Positions 27,951 through 37,619 are shown, counted from the first letter of the stretch. The stretch is DNA of 64,000 nucleotides from JAAYXS01 sp964550375 (GCA_964550375.1 CAZJYX010000001.1:124001-188000); one strand, 5' to 3'. Made by a program: numbers and translations. The notes: generated from the letters alone by a model not told the origin.

Positions 27951-29372
27951 ATGTACCTGGTCCTGCATGCGCTAGTGGTTGTGTTCTGTGCGTACGAGGT
28001 CTTCCGCGCGCTGGCCAACTCGCGCGGGCAGGCACCCAGGATTGCGATGTTCGCCAGCCTCGGGATCGTCCACGGCTTGGTGCCGATCCTGACGCCTCGG
28101 GCGCTCATGTGGGGCATGGCCAGTGACGCCAGCGTAACGTTGGCGGCCCTGGCGGCTCTGCTGGGCATAGTCATGTTCTCGGTCGGCTGGCGCATCTACG
28201 AGCGCAGCAGGCCGGACTGGGCGGGGTTGTCGCCGGGACTGCAAGCACTGCTCGACAGCGCGACCGGGCAACGGCTCTTGCGCCGGTTCTTCTGGGTCTC
28301 GATGGCGGTGAGTGTCGGGGCCTGGCTGGTGAACATGATCGTTGTGGCCGGCTCGGTCGCGGCCGCGTTTGAGGCCGCCCGGTTCGAGCATCGCGTCGGT
28401 CCGTACATGTACTTCAATGCCATCATGATGCACATCATCCACCTGATGATTATCCCCGGTTTCTTGGGGTTCTTCCTGCCGCGCCGTTATCGCCTGATCG
28501 GCATCGTGTTCACGCTGCTTATGGCGGGCCTGATTCTGATTCAGACCAAGGGCGGCCGAGGCTTCCCGATGGGGATGATGGGGGCGCTGGTCTTGGCCTA
28601 TGCGCTGCGGCACCGTCTGACGGCGTATCGGTTCGGCTTGCTTGCGGCAGGCGCAGCGGTCGTCTTCATGTTGGCTATCGCCATGTACGAGGTTCGCAAG
28701 GTGATGGCGCGCGCATCCCTGGGTGAGATGGCGGATATGGTCTTGTCGGCCCAGACGTACCAAGGCGCCCTCACGCGTGACCCACTCAGCTATCACCAGA
28801 TGCTGGTTGCCGCCGTGGAGCATTTTCCGCGCGACCACGACTTTCTGAACGGCGCCACATATGGTCGCCTGTTGGTCTTCTACCTGCCGCGAAAGCACTT
28901 CGCCTGGATCAAACCACCAGATACGCATAACACCTTTGCGCGCGTCATTCTGCATGATCCGGCAACACTGACGACGATCATGCCGACGATCATGGGTGAC
29001 GGCTACATCAACTTCTGGGGCCTACCGGGGGTCGTCATTATCATGGTACTGAACGGCATGCTATTCGCATTTGCCGTGCGCAGAATGCGTGAGAACGTGT
29101 TATGGTTCCTGGTGGTTGGTCCAGCATTTGCCTGGTTCGCATTGATGGCGGTGCGCGGCTCGCCATATGAGATTCTGACGGTCGGCATGAGCCGGATCGC
29201 GTTTGTCTGGCTACTCGGAATAGTGTGTATGTTTGCCTACCGGCCGGCCAATCTTTGGGTGCGGCAGTTCAATCGCAATGTGCTGGCAGCGTACGGTTCG
29301 CTAGCGCGTCAAGTAGACCAGGTCCGCGGCGCGGCGCGCCCGCCGGCATTTCCGGGGCGGAGCACTCCATAA
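27951..29372 (+). CDS. wzy: Wzy-type oligosaccharide repeat-unit polymerase
   Basis: The 473-residue protein has about 10-11 hydrophobic helices and a long periplasmic loop (about 245-345) with SAQTYQGALTRDPLSYHQML, HFPRDHDFLNGATYGRLLVF and TIMGDGYINFWGLPGVVIIM. The loop followed by the DGYINFWGLPG motif is typical of Wzy polymerases of the O-antigen/EPS type. It should join undecaprenyl-linked repeat units in the periplasm. Wzx lies 85 bases downstream, giving a Wzx/Wzy pair. This is the second polymerase-type protein of the locus (the first is at 18943-20343). Confidence 0.75.
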   Translation: MYLVLHALVVVFCAYEVFRALANSRGQAPRIAMFASLGIVHGLVPILTPRALMWGMASDASVTLAALAALLGIVMFSVGWRIYERSRPDWAGLSPGLQALLDSATGQRLLRRFFWVSMAVSVGAWLVNMIVVAGSVAAAFEAARFEHRVGPYMYFNAIMMHIIHLMIIPGFLGFFLPRRYRLIGIVFTLLMAGLILIQTKGGRGFPMGMMGALVLAYALRHRLTAYRFGLLAAGAAVVFMLAIAMYEVRKVMARASLGEMADMVLSAQTYQGALTRDPLSYHQMLVAAVEHFPRDHDFLNGATYGRLLVFYLPRKHFAWIKPPDTHNTFARVILHDPATLTTIMPTIMGDGYINFWGLPGVVIIMVLNGMLFAFAVRRMRENVLWFLVVGPAFAWFALMAVRGSPYEILTVGMSRIAFVWLLGIVCMFAYRPANLWVRQFNRNVLAAYGSLARQVDQVRGAARPPAFPGRSTP

Positions 29373-29457
29373 TGCCTGCGCGGTGCCGCCACGCCGCGAA
29401 CCCCCGCTGGCCGACTGGTGCGAGCGCGGCCGCGGCGCTATGCCGGGCGAGGGTGAC

Positions 29458-30798
29458 ATGCAACTGATCCGCACAGTGTGGCTCAACCCGCGACTACGCT
29501 CGGAAGCCGCGTGGGTGCTCGGGCACAAGTTCGTCGAGTTCCTCGTTACGTTCGCCGCGCTTAAGCTGCTCACCAACCTCGTCTCCAAGGCGGTCTTTGG
29601 CGAGTACAACATCGCCCTGACCGGCCTGCTGCTGGCAGCCGATCTGTTGGCCATCCCAATAGCGCATACGTACCAACGCAGCTACCACACGGTGGAAGCC
29701 AATGGCACGGGGCGCGCGGCGCTGGCCCAAACCATGCGCTGGTTGGCGTTTGTCACCATTGGCGTAACCGTGCTGGCCGCCGTCCTGACCTTGCCGGCGT
29801 CCAGGCTCTTCGGGTTTGAACCGCTGACCATCTTGGCGGCTGGCCTCATTTTCTTGCCTAATCGGTGGCGCTCGTTGTGGGTGGAAGTGCTGGACGTGCG
29901 GCGGGAGCGTGCCGCCTGTGCCATACACAATGTCGGGTTCTTCGCGACGCAGACCGTCTTGACCGCGCTAGCCGTCTACTTGATCTCGCCGCGTGCCACG
30001 ACCGCGCTATTCGCCTACGCGGCCGCCGCAACCATATTCGGCGCCATCGGGCTACGTGGCCTCCTGCGCGACCTGCGCCGCCGACCGCCCGGCGAGTCCG
30101 CCGACCTGCGTCGCATGTTCCTGACCTTCGGGGCTCCGTTGGGACTTCTGCTCGTCTGCCAGTGGCTGCAGAGCTTCTCCGAGCGGTACGTGCTCACGAT
30201 TCAGCTTGACTTGGACGCTGTCGGGCTCTACGTGGCGGCCTATCAGGTTTGCGGAATACCGTTCATGCTGCTCCATGCCGTCCTAAGCGTGCTCGTCCTG
30301 CCGGTTGCCTACCAGCGTGCCAAGGACATCAGCGACGCGTCCCAGGTGTACGCCGGTGACCGTATACTGCTGCTGGGTGTCGGCTGCTACATCGTGGTCG
30401 GGGCATTGATGGTGGTGGCATATTGGTTCTGCGGCCAGCATCTCCTCCGGCTGTTGACTACCGCGGATTACGTTCTGCCGGCAACGACGCTGGCGTGTGT
30501 GGCGGCCGCGCGTTACCTGATATGTCTGGGCATGCTGCTGCAGATGTTCTTCAAGGTTCACCAACGCATGGCCGCCCTGCTGATCTTCGGCATCATCGGC
30601 GGACTCATGGTCATTCCGGCAAGCTGGTTCGCCGTCAAGCTGTACGGAGTCCTGGGGGCCGCGCTGGGCGTCCTAGTTACTGGAATCATCTACAATGCGC
30701 TGGCCATATTCGCGCCCGGCGGCTGCCTGTCCTTGATTCGCGCAGTACGCGCAGCGCGGATGCCACGGGATGATGCTGGCGAGGAGGTGTGCCGATGA
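29458..30798 (+). CDS. wzx: Wzx-type polysaccharide flippase
   Basis: From the ATG at 29458 this is 446 residues with about 12 membrane helices in the MATE-like export layout: WVLGHKFVEFLVTFAALKLL, VFGEYNIALTGLLLAADLLA, DLRRMFLTFGAPLGLLLVCQ, QSFSERYVLTIQLDLDAVGL and LYVAAYQVCGIPFML. It should flip undecaprenyl-linked repeat units across the inner membrane for Wzy. The start is chosen because GAGGGTGAC precedes it and the upstream 25 residues are low-complexity. Its stop overlaps the next ATG (ATGA), so the glycosyltransferase is translationally coupled. Confidence 0.8.
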   Translation: MQLIRTVWLNPRLRSEAAWVLGHKFVEFLVTFAALKLLTNLVSKAVFGEYNIALTGLLLAADLLAIPIAHTYQRSYHTVEANGTGRAALAQTMRWLAFVTIGVTVLAAVLTLPASRLFGFEPLTILAAGLIFLPNRWRSLWVEVLDVRRERAACAIHNVGFFATQTVLTALAVYLISPRATTALFAYAAAATIFGAIGLRGLLRDLRRRPPGESADLRRMFLTFGAPLGLLLVCQWLQSFSERYVLTIQLDLDAVGLYVAAYQVCGIPFMLLHAVLSVLVLPVAYQRAKDISDASQVYAGDRILLLGVGCYIVVGALMVVAYWFCGQHLLRLLTTADYVLPATTLACVAAARYLICLGMLLQMFFKVHQRMAALLIFGIIGGLMVIPASWFAVKLYGVLGAALGVLVTGIIYNALAIFAPGGCLSLIRAVRAARMPRDDAGEEVCR

Positions 30799-31973
30799 GC
30801 TTCGCGGTGTTGATACCGCCCTACTCCAAGGAACAGGGAGTGTTCTTCAACCTCGCCCAGACCACGGTGGCGCTTCAGCAGGTTGCCACGCGGGCCGGCG
30901 TGCGCGTATACGTGGCTGCACCTGCCCAGGAGCAGACGCCCGGCCTGTGGGCGTTGATTCGCCAGCACTACCCCGAGGACCGCATCTTCGTGCTCGAGAA
31001 TGAAACCGCCGCGCTGGCGCGCGCGGCCGAGCAGGTGCTCGAGCGTGAAGGACGGCTGGTCATTCATGTACAAGGTAACCAGCAGCTTCGGGCGGTAGCC
31101 CCACTGAAGCGCCGGTGCCCGGATCGGCTCAAAATCGTTTACACGGTCCACTCCTTCCGCAACGCCGGTTGGCGGCGTATACCATACTCATGGGTGGTGT
31201 CGCGCCTGATGCGGCGCTACGTGGACTACACCGTGTTCCTGTGCCCGCGGGCCGCGCAGGAGTTCGTCAACCACGACAAGGTCCTCGCGGGTGGCCGAGG
31301 CGGAGTCATGATCTCGGGCGTCGAAGAGTGGCCGCCCGAGGGGCCGGAGGTTCCGGGCCCGGGACAACTCGAAGAGCAGACTCGCTCTGTATTGCTCGAC
31401 CCAGACATGTTCTGCTTCCTCTATCTGGCGACCTTCCACCCCAATGACGGCAAGGGACATCATTGGCTCATCGAAGGCGCGGGGCCAGTACTGCATCGCC
31501 ACCGGCACGTTCGGCTGATACTGGCAGGCCGCGGACATCCGCGGGCGCTCGCGGCAGTGCGCGAGCATTGTCGGACCGCCAACATCTGTGAGCAGGTGCA
31601 CTTCCCGGGTTTCATCGACCGACGGTACGTCCCGTGGGTGATTGCGCAAAGCAACGCCGGCATCATTACCTCTCGGTCGGAGACATTCGGTCACACTATT
31701 GTAGAGCCGATGGCAGGCGGGAAAGCCGTCATCAGTAGCCGCGTCGGCGTAGCGCAATGGCTGGTAATGGACTTCCATACTGGCATCGGCGTCGACTACG
31801 GCGACCGCGTTGCGCTCGGGCGCGCTATTGAGTACTTCGTGACGCATCCCGACGATGTGGCGCAGATGGGGCGCAACGCCCAAGCATTGGCTAGGCAGCT
31901 TCTCACCTGGCAAAACGTCACGGCCAGCCATCTGAGAATCTACCAGTCGCTTTGGACCGCGGACCAAGCCTAG
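30795..31973 (+). CDS. Family 4 glycosyltransferase
   Basis: This 392-residue GT-B enzyme starts MSFAVLIPPYSKEQGVFFNL. Conserved donor-site parts are FCFLYLATFHPNDGKGHHWL, RLILAGRGHPRALAAVREHC, QVHFPGFIDRRYVPWVIAQS and ITSRSETFGHTIVEPMAGGK (E-x7-E: SETFGHTIVE). GAGGAGGT lies six bases before the ATG at 30795; a GTG two codons earlier overlaps that site and is unlikely. It is coupled to wzx by ATGA. It should add a sugar to the lipid-linked repeat unit; donor unknown. IISRSETFG-like motifs occur in many mannosyl- and galactosyl-transferases. Confidence 0.82.
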   Translation: MSFAVLIPPYSKEQGVFFNLAQTTVALQQVATRAGVRVYVAAPAQEQTPGLWALIRQHYPEDRIFVLENETAALARAAEQVLEREGRLVIHVQGNQQLRAVAPLKRRCPDRLKIVYTVHSFRNAGWRRIPYSWVVSRLMRRYVDYTVFLCPRAAQEFVNHDKVLAGGRGGVMISGVEEWPPEGPEVPGPGQLEEQTRSVLLDPDMFCFLYLATFHPNDGKGHHWLIEGAGPVLHRHRHVRLILAGRGHPRALAAVREHCRTANICEQVHFPGFIDRRYVPWVIAQSNAGIITSRSETFGHTIVEPMAGGKAVISSRVGVAQWLVMDFHTGIGVDYGDRVALGRAIEYFVTHPDDVAQMGRNAQALARQLLTWQNVTASHLRIYQSLWTADQA

Positions 31974-32009
31974 CGACAACCCGCCGCCGCCGGCGGCAAC
32001 GGTGATACG

Positions 32010-34220
32010 GTGACCCGGCTCAAGAAGGCGTACTACATCCTCAAATACCTCGGCCCTCGCGTCGTCTGGCTGCGCCTGGGGGTGTACGCCGCCAAGTGGA
32101 CCGGCCGCGCCGCCCGCGTCTATGCCGCGCGAGAATGGGAGGACCTGAAGCTCGCCGACCTGCTGCGCCCCGAGGCGCCGGCCGACCCCGCGGATTACGC
32201 CCAGTACAAACGCGACCATCCATCCGAGTTCCTCTTCCCACTCGGCCGGCCGCCCGAGCTGCCGCAGCCGTGGCCCACCGGCACCGCCGAGCGCCAGCCA
32301 CCCCTACCCGAGCGGCTCAAGCTGCTCGCGCAGGACCGCTGCGTGTACTTCTTCCGCCAGCCGGCGCCAACGGCCATCGACTGGTACGCCAACCCGTTCG
32401 ACGGGCACCGCTCCGAGCCGGGGCGGGTATGGTCCGACATCCCCGACTACCTGCCGGAGCAGGGCGATCCGCGCGCGTTGTGGGAGCCGGCCCGCGCCGC
32501 CTGGGCAATCGATCTGGCCCGCGCCCGCAGTCACGGCCTCGCCGTCGACGCCGGCTCACTGTACTGGCGCTGGGTCGATTCGTGGATGCACGCCTGCCCG
32601 CCCTGGCAGGGCTTCCACTGGAAATGCGGCCAGGAAAGCGCCGTCCGCTTCATCGCCCTGGCACTCGGCTTCTGGAGCCTGGCGGACGATCCGGCCACAA
32701 CGCCGCTGCGCTGGCAGCAGTTCGCCCGGCTCGCCTGGGCAACCGGCTACCGCATCGCCCACCACATCAACTACGCCATCTCGCAGAAGAACAACCACGC
32801 CATATCCGAGGCCTGCGGCCTGCTGCTGGTCAGCCGGCTCTTCCCCGAGCTGCGCGAGGCCCAGCGCTGGTGGCGCCTCGGCCGCCGCGTGCTGGCTCAG
32901 GAGATCCGCCGCCAGACCTATGCCGACGGCAGCTACGTCCAGCACTCGATGAACTACCAGCGCGTCATGCTGGCCGGCTCGGTGCTCGGGCTGCGCCTGG
33001 CGGAACTGGCGGGTGAGCCGTTCGAACGCGGCGTGTATGACCGGCTAGGTCGTTGCGGCGAGTTCCTGTTCCAGATGATGGACCCGGAAACCGGCCGGCT
33101 GCCGCAATACGGCGCCAACGACGGCGCCCATGTCCTGCCGCTAAGCGAGTGCGACTTCACTGACTTCCGCCCGATCATCCAGGCGACCCATTACCTCGCC
33201 CACCGCGAGCGGCGCCTCCCGCCCGGCATCTGGGACGAGGACCTGCTCTGGCTATTCGGCCCCGCCGCACTGGACAGCAGCGTCTCAACCGCCGGACCCG
33301 CCGCATCGTGCGCGCTCACGGCCGGCGGCTACTACACGCTTCGGCGGCCAGAAAGCTGGGGCATGCTGCGCTGCCACACGTATCGCGACCGCCCCGGCCA
33401 ATACGACCAACTCCATCTGGATTTGTGGTACCGGGGTCAGAACGTCGTTCAGGATTGCGGGACGCACAAGTACTACGTGCCCGGCCGCCCGGACCTGGAG
33501 TACTACTTCAAGTCCATCGCCGCCCACAACACCATCGAGATCGACGACGCATTGCCGGTCGAGCTGGTCTCCCGCTTCCTGTACTTCCCCTGGCCGCGCG
33601 GGCGCGTGCGCCGCTTTGAAGCGGCTGACGCCGGCTGGCAGTGCTGCGAGGCCGAGCATTACGACTACGATCGCGCGCCGTGCCACGTCTTGCTCCGGCG
33701 AACGGTCGTGAGCCTCGCCGGCGACGTCTGGGTAGTAGTCGATGATGTCCTCGGGACCGGCCGGCACCGCGCCCTGCTGCGCTGGCACCTGGCCGACTTC
33801 CCGTTCGAATTCGACGCAAACGGTCCGACTCTGACACTGCACACCGCCCGCGGCAGCTTCAGCGTGGCGCTTAGTGCGGGCGACCGGCGGCCGGAGCGTG
33901 TCGAGGTCGTGCGCGGCCGCGACGAGCCCGGACGCGTCCAGGGTTTCGTGTCGCCCTACTACGGCGAGCGTCGACCAATTCCAACGCTTGAGGTGAGTTA
34001 TAGGACTGAATTGCCACTGCGGATTCTAACGACACTCGGACCCCAAGGGATTATCATCCCGCGTCTTATGACGGATTCGGCCGGGCAGCAGCGCTGGCGG
34101 GCGGGATTGGTCGCAGACCGCTCGATATTGGAACTGGGACCGCCGGAGCGCGGGGCGGAGTCCGTGCTGCTCGGTTGTGCCAAGGCGCCGGCCGACTCGG
34201 CTGATCAAGGAGTGCAGTAG
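32010..34220 (+). CDS. Heparinase II/III-family polysaccharide lyase-like protein
   Basis: The 736-residue protein has an alpha-toroid N-terminal half (WYANPFDGHRSEPGRVW, WHACPP-like WMHACPPWQGFHWKCGQES, INYAISQKNNHAISEACGLL) and a beta-sandwich second half (YYTLRRPESWGMLRCHTYRD, GQYDQLHLDLWYRGQNVVQD, SIAAHNTIEIDDA). The NNH and AAHNTIE motifs carry the Asn/His residues typical of PL12/PL15/PL17 lyases. No signal peptide is apparent, as in many EPS-locus members of the family. It begins with GTG and a weak ribosome binding site. A lyase or epimerase acting on uronic-acid polymer agrees with the GDP-mannose 6-dehydrogenase directly downstream (TAGTG overlap). Confidence 0.82.
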   Translation: MTRLKKAYYILKYLGPRVVWLRLGVYAAKWTGRAARVYAAREWEDLKLADLLRPEAPADPADYAQYKRDHPSEFLFPLGRPPELPQPWPTGTAERQPPLPERLKLLAQDRCVYFFRQPAPTAIDWYANPFDGHRSEPGRVWSDIPDYLPEQGDPRALWEPARAAWAIDLARARSHGLAVDAGSLYWRWVDSWMHACPPWQGFHWKCGQESAVRFIALALGFWSLADDPATTPLRWQQFARLAWATGYRIAHHINYAISQKNNHAISEACGLLLVSRLFPELREAQRWWRLGRRVLAQEIRRQTYADGSYVQHSMNYQRVMLAGSVLGLRLAELAGEPFERGVYDRLGRCGEFLFQMMDPETGRLPQYGANDGAHVLPLSECDFTDFRPIIQATHYLAHRERRLPPGIWDEDLLWLFGPAALDSSVSTAGPAASCALTAGGYYTLRRPESWGMLRCHTYRDRPGQYDQLHLDLWYRGQNVVQDCGTHKYYVPGRPDLEYYFKSIAAHNTIEIDDALPVELVSRFLYFPWPRGRVRRFEAADAGWQCCEAEHYDYDRAPCHVLLRRTVVSLAGDVWVVVDDVLGTGRHRALLRWHLADFPFEFDANGPTLTLHTARGSFSVALSAGDRRPERVEVVRGRDEPGRVQGFVSPYYGERRPIPTLEVSYRTELPLRILTTLGPQGIIIPRLMTDSAGQQRWRAGLVADRSILELGPPERGAESVLLGCAKAPADSADQGVQ

Positions 34221-35533
34221 TGAACATATCGATCTTCGGGATGGGTTACGTCGGTATCGTCAGCTCGGCGTGTCTGCTGCGGGACGGCCACAAGATCTTC
34301 GGCGTTGATCCGATTGCGGCGAAGGCCGAGGACGTTGCGGTGGGCCGTACGCCGATCCAGGAGCCCGGCGTAGCGGAGATGCTGGCAGCCGGGCAGCGCG
34401 ACGGCCGCATGGCCGCGAGCACGAATCCGGCCGACGGACTGGCCCATTGCGACATGGCCTGGATCTGTGTCGGCACGCCCTCCAAGCCGGACGGCGGCAT
34501 CAACCTCGACTACGTGGAGCGCTGCATTCGCGAGATTGGCAAGTGCCTGCGGAGCATGGCGGCGCGCCCGCTGATTGTTGTCCGCAGCACGTCATTGCCG
34601 GGCACGACGCGCGGCCGCGTCATTCCCGCCCTGGAGGAAGCGAGCGGGCTGAGGGTCGGGAAGGGCATCCACGTGGTGTTTCACCCCGAGTTTCTGCGCG
34701 AAGGCTCGGCGGTGTACGACTTCGACAACCCGCCCAAGATCGTCGTCGGCGAGGCGCACCCGGGCGGTGGCGACGTGCTGATGAAGGCGTACGGTGACAA
34801 GTACCAGGCGCCGCGTTTCCGCACCTCGCTGGAAGTCGCGGAGATGGTCAAGTACTCGGACAACCTGTTTCACGCGGTCAAGGTTGTGTTCGCGAACGAG
34901 ATCGGGGCCATCGCCCGGGCGGTCGGAGCGGATGCCCGCGAAGTGGCCGAGATCTTTGTTTCGGACACGAAGCTCAACATCAACCCGTATTACCTGCGCC
35001 CGGGCTTTGCATTCGGCGGCTCATGTCTGCCGAAGGACCTGCGGGCGATTCTGCGGTTCGCGCACGTGCGCTCCGTGAAGGTCCCGATGTTCGACGGCGT
35101 GTTGGACAGCAACAAGGTGCAGCTGGAGGAGTTCGTCGCCCGCGTGCTGGCCAAGCGGCCGGCGGTGGTCGGTATGGTCGGCCTGGCGTTCAAGCCCAAG
35201 ACGGATGACATGCGCGAGAGCCCGTACGTCGCGGTGGCCAAGCGGCTCATCGGCGAGGGCGTCAAGCTGCGGATTTACGATCCGAGCGTGGACACGCGCC
35301 GCCTGATCGGCAGCAACAAGGAGGCGGTGCAGACTGCGCTGGGGCACCTCGAGGCCCTGCTGGTGCCTAACCTCGACGATCTGAACGCCTGCGACCTGAT
35401 CCTGGTCAACCACCCGACGATCGATGCCCAGCGCGTGCAGAAGTGGCTAGCGGCCGGTGTGGGGATCATCGATTTGGCAAGTATCCAGGGCGTGCCGCGT
35501 GGCGTGCCGGGCTACGAGGGCATCGCCTGGTAA
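34220..35533 (+). CDS. algD: GDP-mannose 6-dehydrogenase (AlgD type)
   Basis: The 437-residue protein follows AlgD closely: Rossmann MNISIFGMGYVGIVSSACLL, WICVGTPSKPDGGINLDYVE, VVRSTSLPGTTRGRVIPALE, EVAEMVKYSDNLFHAVKVVF and PYYLRPGFAFGGSCLPKDLR with catalytic Cys269. The LRPGFAFGGSCLPKD form and 437-residue length favour GDP-mannose over UDP-glucose as substrate. It oxidises GDP-mannose to GDP-mannuronate with two NAD, the committed step to mannuronate-containing polymers. It starts with GTG at 34220, one base overlapping the lyase stop, with AAGGAG seven bases upstream. UDP-glucose dehydrogenase is the main alternative. Confidence 0.85.
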   Translation: MNISIFGMGYVGIVSSACLLRDGHKIFGVDPIAAKAEDVAVGRTPIQEPGVAEMLAAGQRDGRMAASTNPADGLAHCDMAWICVGTPSKPDGGINLDYVERCIREIGKCLRSMAARPLIVVRSTSLPGTTRGRVIPALEEASGLRVGKGIHVVFHPEFLREGSAVYDFDNPPKIVVGEAHPGGGDVLMKAYGDKYQAPRFRTSLEVAEMVKYSDNLFHAVKVVFANEIGAIARAVGADAREVAEIFVSDTKLNINPYYLRPGFAFGGSCLPKDLRAILRFAHVRSVKVPMFDGVLDSNKVQLEEFVARVLAKRPAVVGMVGLAFKPKTDDMRESPYVAVAKRLIGEGVKLRIYDPSVDTRRLIGSNKEAVQTALGHLEALLVPNLDDLNACDLILVNHPTIDAQRVQKWLAAGVGIIDLASIQGVPRGVPGYEGIAW

Positions 35534-35557
35534 CGGGAGCAACGAAGGAAGGCGATC

Positions 35558-36802
35558 GTGCACGTTCTGTACCTGCACCAGTATTTCCACACGCGGACGG
35601 GCACCAGCGGCACGCGTTCCTACGAGTTCGCGCGCCGACTGGTCGAGAAGGGCCATCGCGTCACGCTGATGACCTCGGGCCGTTGCACGGAGGAGCGCCT
35701 GACGGTTCCGCCGGGCGCGCGGTTCATCAGGGTGGAGGTGGACGGCATCCAGGTCGTGCCAATCGCAGCCGCCTACGCCGACGGGCTGAAGGGCACCGGA
35801 ATGAGCGGCTATGTGCGCATGGCCCATTTTCACCACTTCGCCCGGCTGGCGGCCAAGGTGGGGCGGCAGCTTGACAGGCCGGACGTCGTCTTTGCCACGC
35901 ATACGCCGCTGACGATCGGTCTGCCGGGCATAAAGCTGGCCCGCCATTTCGGCGTGCCGTTCGTCTTCGAGGTGCGTGACCTGTGGCCGGACGCGTTGGT
36001 CAACTGCGGCGCCCTGAAGAACCCGCTGGCCATCTGGTACTTGCGCCGGCTGGAACACAAGATCTACCACGCCGCCCAGCACATCGTGGTGCTTTCGCCG
36101 GGGATGAAGGCCGGCGTAGTGCGGGCCGGTATTCCGGCGGCGCGCGTGACGGTCATAACGAATGCCAGTGATCTTGATCTTTTCCGGCCTGACATAGACG
36201 GCAGCGCGGCACGCCGACGGCTCGGCCTGGGTGACAGTTTCGCGGCGGTCTACTTCGGCGCGATGGGGCTGGCCAACGGGCTGGAATATGTCGTGGAGGC
36301 GGCCCGCATCCTGAAGCAACGTGGGAACGGGCGCGTCAAGCTGGTGCTGCACGGCAAGGGCGGACGACGCCCGCACCTAGAAGCGTTGGCGCGCAAGTAC
36401 GACCTGTCCAACCTGGTGTTCAGCGACCCGGTGCCGGACAAGGCCGCGGTGGCGGAGATTGTCGCCGGCTGCAATGCCTGCATGACCATATACGCCAACA
36501 CCAAGGAGGAGCAGACCTGGTCGCCCAACAAGATGTTCGACGCACTGGCGGCAGGGCAGCCGGTGCTGATAAACGTCCCGGGCTGGCTGGGTGATACAAT
36601 CGAGCAGAATGAGTGCGGGCGCTACGTCGATCCGGACCATCCGGAGGCGCTTGCCGACGCGGTCACGGCGCTGTCAACTAACCCGGAACTGTGTACCGAG
36701 ATGGGGCGGAACGCACGCGCCCTGGCAGAGCGCGAATTCGCGCGCGACATACTGGCTGATAGGCTGGAGCATGTGCTCAAGGAGGCAGTCGCGACCGGCT
36801 GA
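35558..36802 (+). CDS. Family 4 glycosyltransferase (WcaI/WbuB-like)
   Basis: The 414-residue enzyme opens MHVLYLHQYFHTRTGTSGTR and contains VFATHTPLTIGLPGIKLARH, PFVFEVRDLWPDALVNCGAL, HIVVLSPGMKAGVVRAGIPA, AVYFGAMGLANGLEYVVEAA and WSPNKMFDALAAGQPVLINV. FEVRDLWPD and SPNKMFDALAAGQPV are hallmarks of the WbuB/WcaI group, which transfer amino sugars such as FucNAc, or fucose. It begins with GTG 24 bases after algD, with GAAGGAAGG upstream. It should act on the lipid-linked repeat unit in the cytoplasm. Confidence 0.85.
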   Translation: MHVLYLHQYFHTRTGTSGTRSYEFARRLVEKGHRVTLMTSGRCTEERLTVPPGARFIRVEVDGIQVVPIAAAYADGLKGTGMSGYVRMAHFHHFARLAAKVGRQLDRPDVVFATHTPLTIGLPGIKLARHFGVPFVFEVRDLWPDALVNCGALKNPLAIWYLRRLEHKIYHAAQHIVVLSPGMKAGVVRAGIPAARVTVITNASDLDLFRPDIDGSAARRRLGLGDSFAAVYFGAMGLANGLEYVVEAARILKQRGNGRVKLVLHGKGGRRPHLEALARKYDLSNLVFSDPVPDKAAVAEIVAGCNACMTIYANTKEEQTWSPNKMFDALAAGQPVLINVPGWLGDTIEQNECGRYVDPDHPEALADAVTALSTNPELCTEMGRNARALAEREFARDILADRLEHVLKEAVATG

Positions 36803-36856
36803 ACAACGAACCGCTGCTGGCGGCACACTGGCTATCATGCCCGAGGAGTGACCGGA

Positions 36857-37561
36857 ATGAGTGCTGCGGAGTCCAAGTCGGAGGCGCGAAACCGTTGGCG
36901 CAATGAATACGTCCGCACCGGACGGTTACCCCTATCAGCCATCGTGCGACTGGGATTGCGCGACGCCCTGACACAACCGTTCTGGATGTTCTTCAAGTTC
37001 CTGGGAGGAACGATCGGCTTCAAGTCGCGCCAATGGTTATACCAGCATTCGCTCGCGTATCAGGGCAAGGGCGCGCTCATCGACATTGGCGTTGAGATTA
37101 CCAACCCACAGTCTGTTCATATCGGGCGCTACACGCTCGTTGACAAGTACGTCTCCCTGCACGCCGGCACGGGCAGCATCCGCATCGGCGAGCGCTGCCA
37201 CTTCGCGCCTTACGCCATGGTGTTGGGTCATGGCGGCGTCGTGATCGAGGACTACGTGGCCATCGCCGCCGGTGCGCGCATCTTCTCGATCAGCGACTGG
37301 CCCGGCAAAGGCAAGCGCGTCTGCGGCCCGATGGTGCCGGATGAGCACCGCAATCTGAACCGCGCAGCCGTGACGATCAAGAAGGACGTGTTCATTGGCC
37401 TGAACGCCGTGATCCTCCCCGGCGTGACCGTGGGCGAAGGTGCCGTAGTCGGCGCTAACGCGGTCGTGAGCAAGGACATCGAGCCGTGGAGAATCGCCGT
37501 CGGCGCGCCGGCCAAACCCATTGCCGAGCGCGATCCGGTCACTGTGCCAGATCTGCCATAA
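36857..37561 (+). CDS. Hexapeptide-repeat acyltransferase
   Basis: The 234-residue protein has a short basic/hydrophobic N-terminus and then left-handed beta-helix repeats from about 75: IDIGVEITNPQSVHIGRYTL, IRIGERCHFAPYAMVLGHGG, VVIEDYVAIAAGARIFSISD and VFIGLNAVILPGVTVGEGAV, ending IAVGAPAKPI. This is the WcaF/Maa-type acetyltransferase family; it probably O-acetylates a sugar of the exopolysaccharide using acetyl-CoA. GAGGAG lies eight bases before the ATG at 36857. It closes the rightward operon; the ribD gene converges 58 bases later. Confidence 0.85.
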   Translation: MSAAESKSEARNRWRNEYVRTGRLPLSAIVRLGLRDALTQPFWMFFKFLGGTIGFKSRQWLYQHSLAYQGKGALIDIGVEITNPQSVHIGRYTLVDKYVSLHAGTGSIRIGERCHFAPYAMVLGHGGVVIEDYVAIAAGARIFSISDWPGKGKRVCGPMVPDEHRNLNRAAVTIKKDVFIGLNAVILPGVTVGEGAVVGANAVVSKDIEPWRIAVGAPAKPIAERDPVTVPDLP

Positions 37562-37619
37562 TGCCCCTGCAGCGACCGCGCGGACCGCAGCACACGAACC
37601 CGCAGCTGGCCACCCGTTT

